Positions 62,078 to 64,000 of a DNA stretch of 64,000 nt are shown here, one piece after another. Where the stretch lies: NCBI GenBank assembly GCA_947497495.1, contig CANMGT010000005.1, positions 124,001 through 188,000 on the forward strand, written 5' to 3'. The notes below the pieces were generated by a model. That model was not told where the DNA came from, did not search any database, and saw nothing but the letters and a program-made list of their open reading frames with translations. How positions within the stretch are numbered: position 1 is the first letter of the stretch; every line of letters begins with the position of its first letter. The position numbers and the translations under genes were made by a program. The DNA is from an uncultured Lentibacter sp. (GTDB lineage Bacteria; Pseudomonadota; Alphaproteobacteria; Rhodobacterales; Rhodobacteraceae).

Positions 62078-63045
62078 GCGACTCTCGCCATTCGGGCAGC
62101 AAGGCGCAGCGCTTCAATGGTTGAGCTGGGGTTGGCGGCACCCGTGCCTGCGATATCAAAAGCTGTACCGTGGTCGGGTGATGTGCGCACAAATGGCAAG
62201 CCGAGTGTCACGTTTACGCCGCGGTCAAAATCCAGCGTCTTGATCGGGATCAGCGCTTGGTCGTGATACATCGCGATTGCCGCGTCATAGCCTGCGCGGG
62301 CCGCGGCATGGAACATCGTGTCGGCGGGCAGGGGGCCGGACAGGGCGTAGCCCTCGGCGCGCATGTCTTCAAGCAGGGGCGTGATCCAGTCAAGCTCTTC
62401 ACGGCCCATAGCACCGCCTTCGCCTGCGTGCGGGTTGAGGCCGGCAATCGCAAGGCGCGGGCTGTTGAGGCCAAAGCGCTTTTTCAGCTCGGATGCGGTG
62501 ATCTCGATCACACGCCTCAGCTTGGCGGGTGTCAGGGCGTGCGGCACCTGAGAGAGCGCGATGTGGATCGTCGCGGGGACGACTTTGAGCTGCGGCGAGG
62601 CGAGCATCATCACCACCTCGTCAACGCCCGCAAGATGCGCCAGAAACTCGGTATGACCGGGAAAGGCAAAGCCTGCGCCGTCTTTCAACGCCTTCTTGTT
62701 GATCGGCAAGGTACAGAGGGCACAAGCCTCACCTGTCTGCACAAGTGCGACGGCGCGCTCGATACTGGCGACCACGCTCTTGGCGTGGTTCGGGTTGGCA
62801 ACACCGGCTGTGCGCTTCCCCGCAAAGGGCATGTTGAGCACGGGCAAAGCCCGCTGCATAACTTCTGCCGCCTCGGCGGGAGTGTTGATCAGCTCGAAGG
62901 CGGTGCCGTCTGGCAGGTGTGTTGCGTCGCCCAGAAAGAAAAAGCAAAGCTCGTCTTTCAGCGCGGCCCACGCCTTGGGCGCAAGCTCGGGGCCAATGCC
63001 CGCAGGCTCGCCACAGGTGAGCGCGATGGGTTTAGTATTCAACAA
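62074..63045 (-). CDS. pdxA: 4-hydroxythreonine-4-phosphate dehydrogenase
   Basis: The 323-residue enzyme acts in vitamin B6 synthesis. It has [21 protein letters not shown], the metal-site [21 protein letters not shown], the [18 protein letters not shown] region and [18 protein letters not shown]. No ATG lies near the correct N terminus; TTG codons at 63045 and 63042, after GAGG, give [10 protein letters not shown] as the start. That start overlaps the end of surA by 14 bases. A longer frame to 63198 lies inside surA and is rejected. Confidence 0.93.
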   Translation of the reverse strand: MLNTKPIALTCGEPAGIGPELAPKAWAALKDELCFFFLGDATHLPDGTAFELINTPAEAAEVMQRALPVLNMPFAGKRTAGVANPNHAKSVVASIERAVALVQTGEACALCTLPINKKALKDGAGFAFPGHTEFLAHLAGVDEVVMMLASPQLKVVPATIHIALSQVPHALTPAKLRRVIEITASELKKRFGLNSPRLAIAGLNPHAGEGGAMGREELDWITPLLEDMRAEGYALSGPLPADTMFHAAARAGYDAAIAMYHDQALIPIKTLDFDRGVNVTLGLPFVRTSPDHGTAFDIAGTGAANPSSTIEALRLAARMARVA

Positions 63046-64000
63046 TCCGTGCCTCTGCGCGCAGCTGCTCAAGGTAGCCGTCGGCGTAGCTTGCCAGACG
63101 GCGGTTGCGCAGGCCAAGGCCAACGTCGTCGCGCGCGACATCTTCCGCAACTTTTGGCGTACGTCCACACAGCATGAGGAAAACCAGCGTTTGGCCATTT
63201 GCGCGTGTCAGCGTTGTCGAGACTTCGTGCTTGTCGAGCTTGGCCAGTTCGATGCCGATATCTGTCGGGATCTCGCCAGGCTTCTTTGAGCCGCGCTCAA
63301 GCACTTCGGCGGGCTGGCCTTTGGCAACGCCATACAAGTCGTCGCAGGTATCGACACGGTTTTTCAGCTTCTTGGCAGTGGCAAGCGCTTCTGGCGTGCG
63401 GCCTCCGGCAATGTAGTAGGCAGCATACTCGATGGCCGAATATTCCTGCGCGGATGTTTTGCCTTCTTTGACGGCGCGCATCTGAAACAGAGCAATGGCA
63501 CCGGGGATCGGGATCGGATCACTGACTTGCCCGGGGGCGAGGCCCAGCACGAGCGGGCGCAGCTGCGGTGGCAGGTTGGTGATCGGCATCCAGTCAAGCT
63601 TGCCGCCACGGCCACGCGAGGGCGAGGCCGAATATTTGCGTGCCGCACTGGCAAAGGCCGCCTGCGAGCTGATGTTTGAAATCTGCTCGGCGCGGGCTTG
63701 GGCCGCTGCCGCGCGGGGGGGCGGAGCAGGCAGGATGATCTCGGAAAGCAAGACGCTGACGTTTGAGGCGCCCGTTGAAGACAGGGCGCGGTCGATGTCG
63801 CCGCTGTTGACTTCTACACGGCTGCCAAAACGCGCCTGAACAAGCCCGCGCCACGCGATGCCCGAGACCACGAAATCGTAGAATGTGGCTTCGTCAACGC
63901 CAGAGCCTTCCAGCGCGCGCACGAATTGCTCGGTTGTCATGTTCGCACGGCTGGCGAACTCTTCCATGCCAGCTTCGATTTCGTCCTTGCTGGGCAGCAC
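63032..64000 (-). CDS. surA: SurA-like peptidyl-prolyl isomerase, 5' part missing
   Basis: The 322 visible residues hold a SurA N-terminal region (LPSKDEIEAGMEEFASRANMTTEQFVRALEGSGVDEATFYDFVVSGI) and a parvulin-type domain. SQAAFASAARKYSASPSRGRGGKLDWMPITNLPPQL then GLAPGQVSDPIPIPGAIALFQM mark the latter. The true start and signal peptide lie beyond base 64000. It is a periplasmic chaperone for outer-membrane proteins, followed by pdxA and rsmA in the conserved order. Confidence 0.9.
   Translation of the reverse strand: MLPSKDEIEAGMEEFASRANMTTEQFVRALEGSGVDEATFYDFVVSGIAWRGLVQARFGSRVEVNSGDIDRALSSTGASNVSVLLSEIILPAPPPRAAAAQARAEQISNISSQAAFASAARKYSASPSRGRGGKLDWMPITNLPPQLRPLVLGLAPGQVSDPIPIPGAIALFQMRAVKEGKTSAQEYSAIEYAAYYIAGGRTPEALATAKKLKNRVDTCDDLYGVAKGQPAEVLERGSKKPGEIPTDIGIELAKLDKHEVSTTLTRANGQTLVFLMLCGRTPKVAEDVARDDVGLGLRNRRLASYADGYLEQLRAEARIVEY

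Overview
The window reads as a chromosomal segment of an alphaproteobacterium of the order Rhodobacterales, most likely the marine Roseobacter group. The evidence is high G+C with short intergenic gaps, a DksA lacking most zinc-finger cysteines, a cysteine-free Mur/Fur-type regulator, an iron-Rhodo-box promoter, a sox thiosulfate-oxidation cluster, DUF4177 and DUF4167 proteins, and class III aminotransferase and M20 peptidase families typical of this order. No rRNA, tRNA, CRISPR array, prophage or insertion sequence was recognised. Both ends cut genes: a J-domain protein on the left and a SurA-like PPIase on the right.

Layout. 1-5.3 kb: J-domain protein, BolA, DUF4177, a hot-dog thioesterase with a HemJ/CopD-like membrane protein, gatB and an unrecognised protein. 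5.4-12.3 kb: a secreted lytic transglycosylase, a pepN operon with two hypothetical proteins, and malate synthase G. 12.3-18.9 kb: an EEP nuclease/phosphatase-like gene with pcaD and pcaB, then a HAD/hydrolase/threonine-dehydratase-like operon and an SlyD-like PPIase. 19-20.8 kb: a lower-G+C orphan gene, the longest gene-free gap (355 bp) and a DUF1223 protein. 20.9-31.9 kb: a ten-gene, tightly overlapped operon divergent from a LysR regulator, coding for a polar amino-acid type ABC transporter, class III aminotransferase, 3-oxoacid CoA-transferase, two M20 hydrolases and an alanine-racemase-fold enzyme. This is the most interesting candidate for an undescribed pathway.

32-39.5 kb: a sox locus, soxS-soxR-soxT on the minus strand and soxV-W-X-Y-Z-A-B on the plus strand. 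It ends at soxB with a strong terminator and no soxCD. Palindromes in the soxW-soxX gap fit a SqrR/BigR-type persulfide-sensing repressor. 39.6-49.8 kb: MoxR ATPase, DksA, FAD monooxygenase, enolase, two EamA exporters, Fur/Mur, a DUF533 protein, a PhzF-like protein and a CPA1 antiporter. 49.3-54.3 kb: GNAT and nucleoside hydrolase, a P-loop sulfotransferase-like protein, a ferric-iron binding protein with an iron-Rhodo-box inside its promoter, a secreted Sel1-like Cys-rich protein and MazG. 54.4-58.4 kb: tandemly duplicated M20 amidohydrolases, an agmatinase-family ureohydrolase, DUF1499 and a small secreted Cys protein. 58.5-64 kb: prfA-prmC, DUF4167, and surA-pdxA-rsmA.

Functional calls rest on reading the translated motifs; no database search was run. 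Operon statements come from 1-20 nt overlaps or short gaps. Substrates of transporters and hydrolases are inference.
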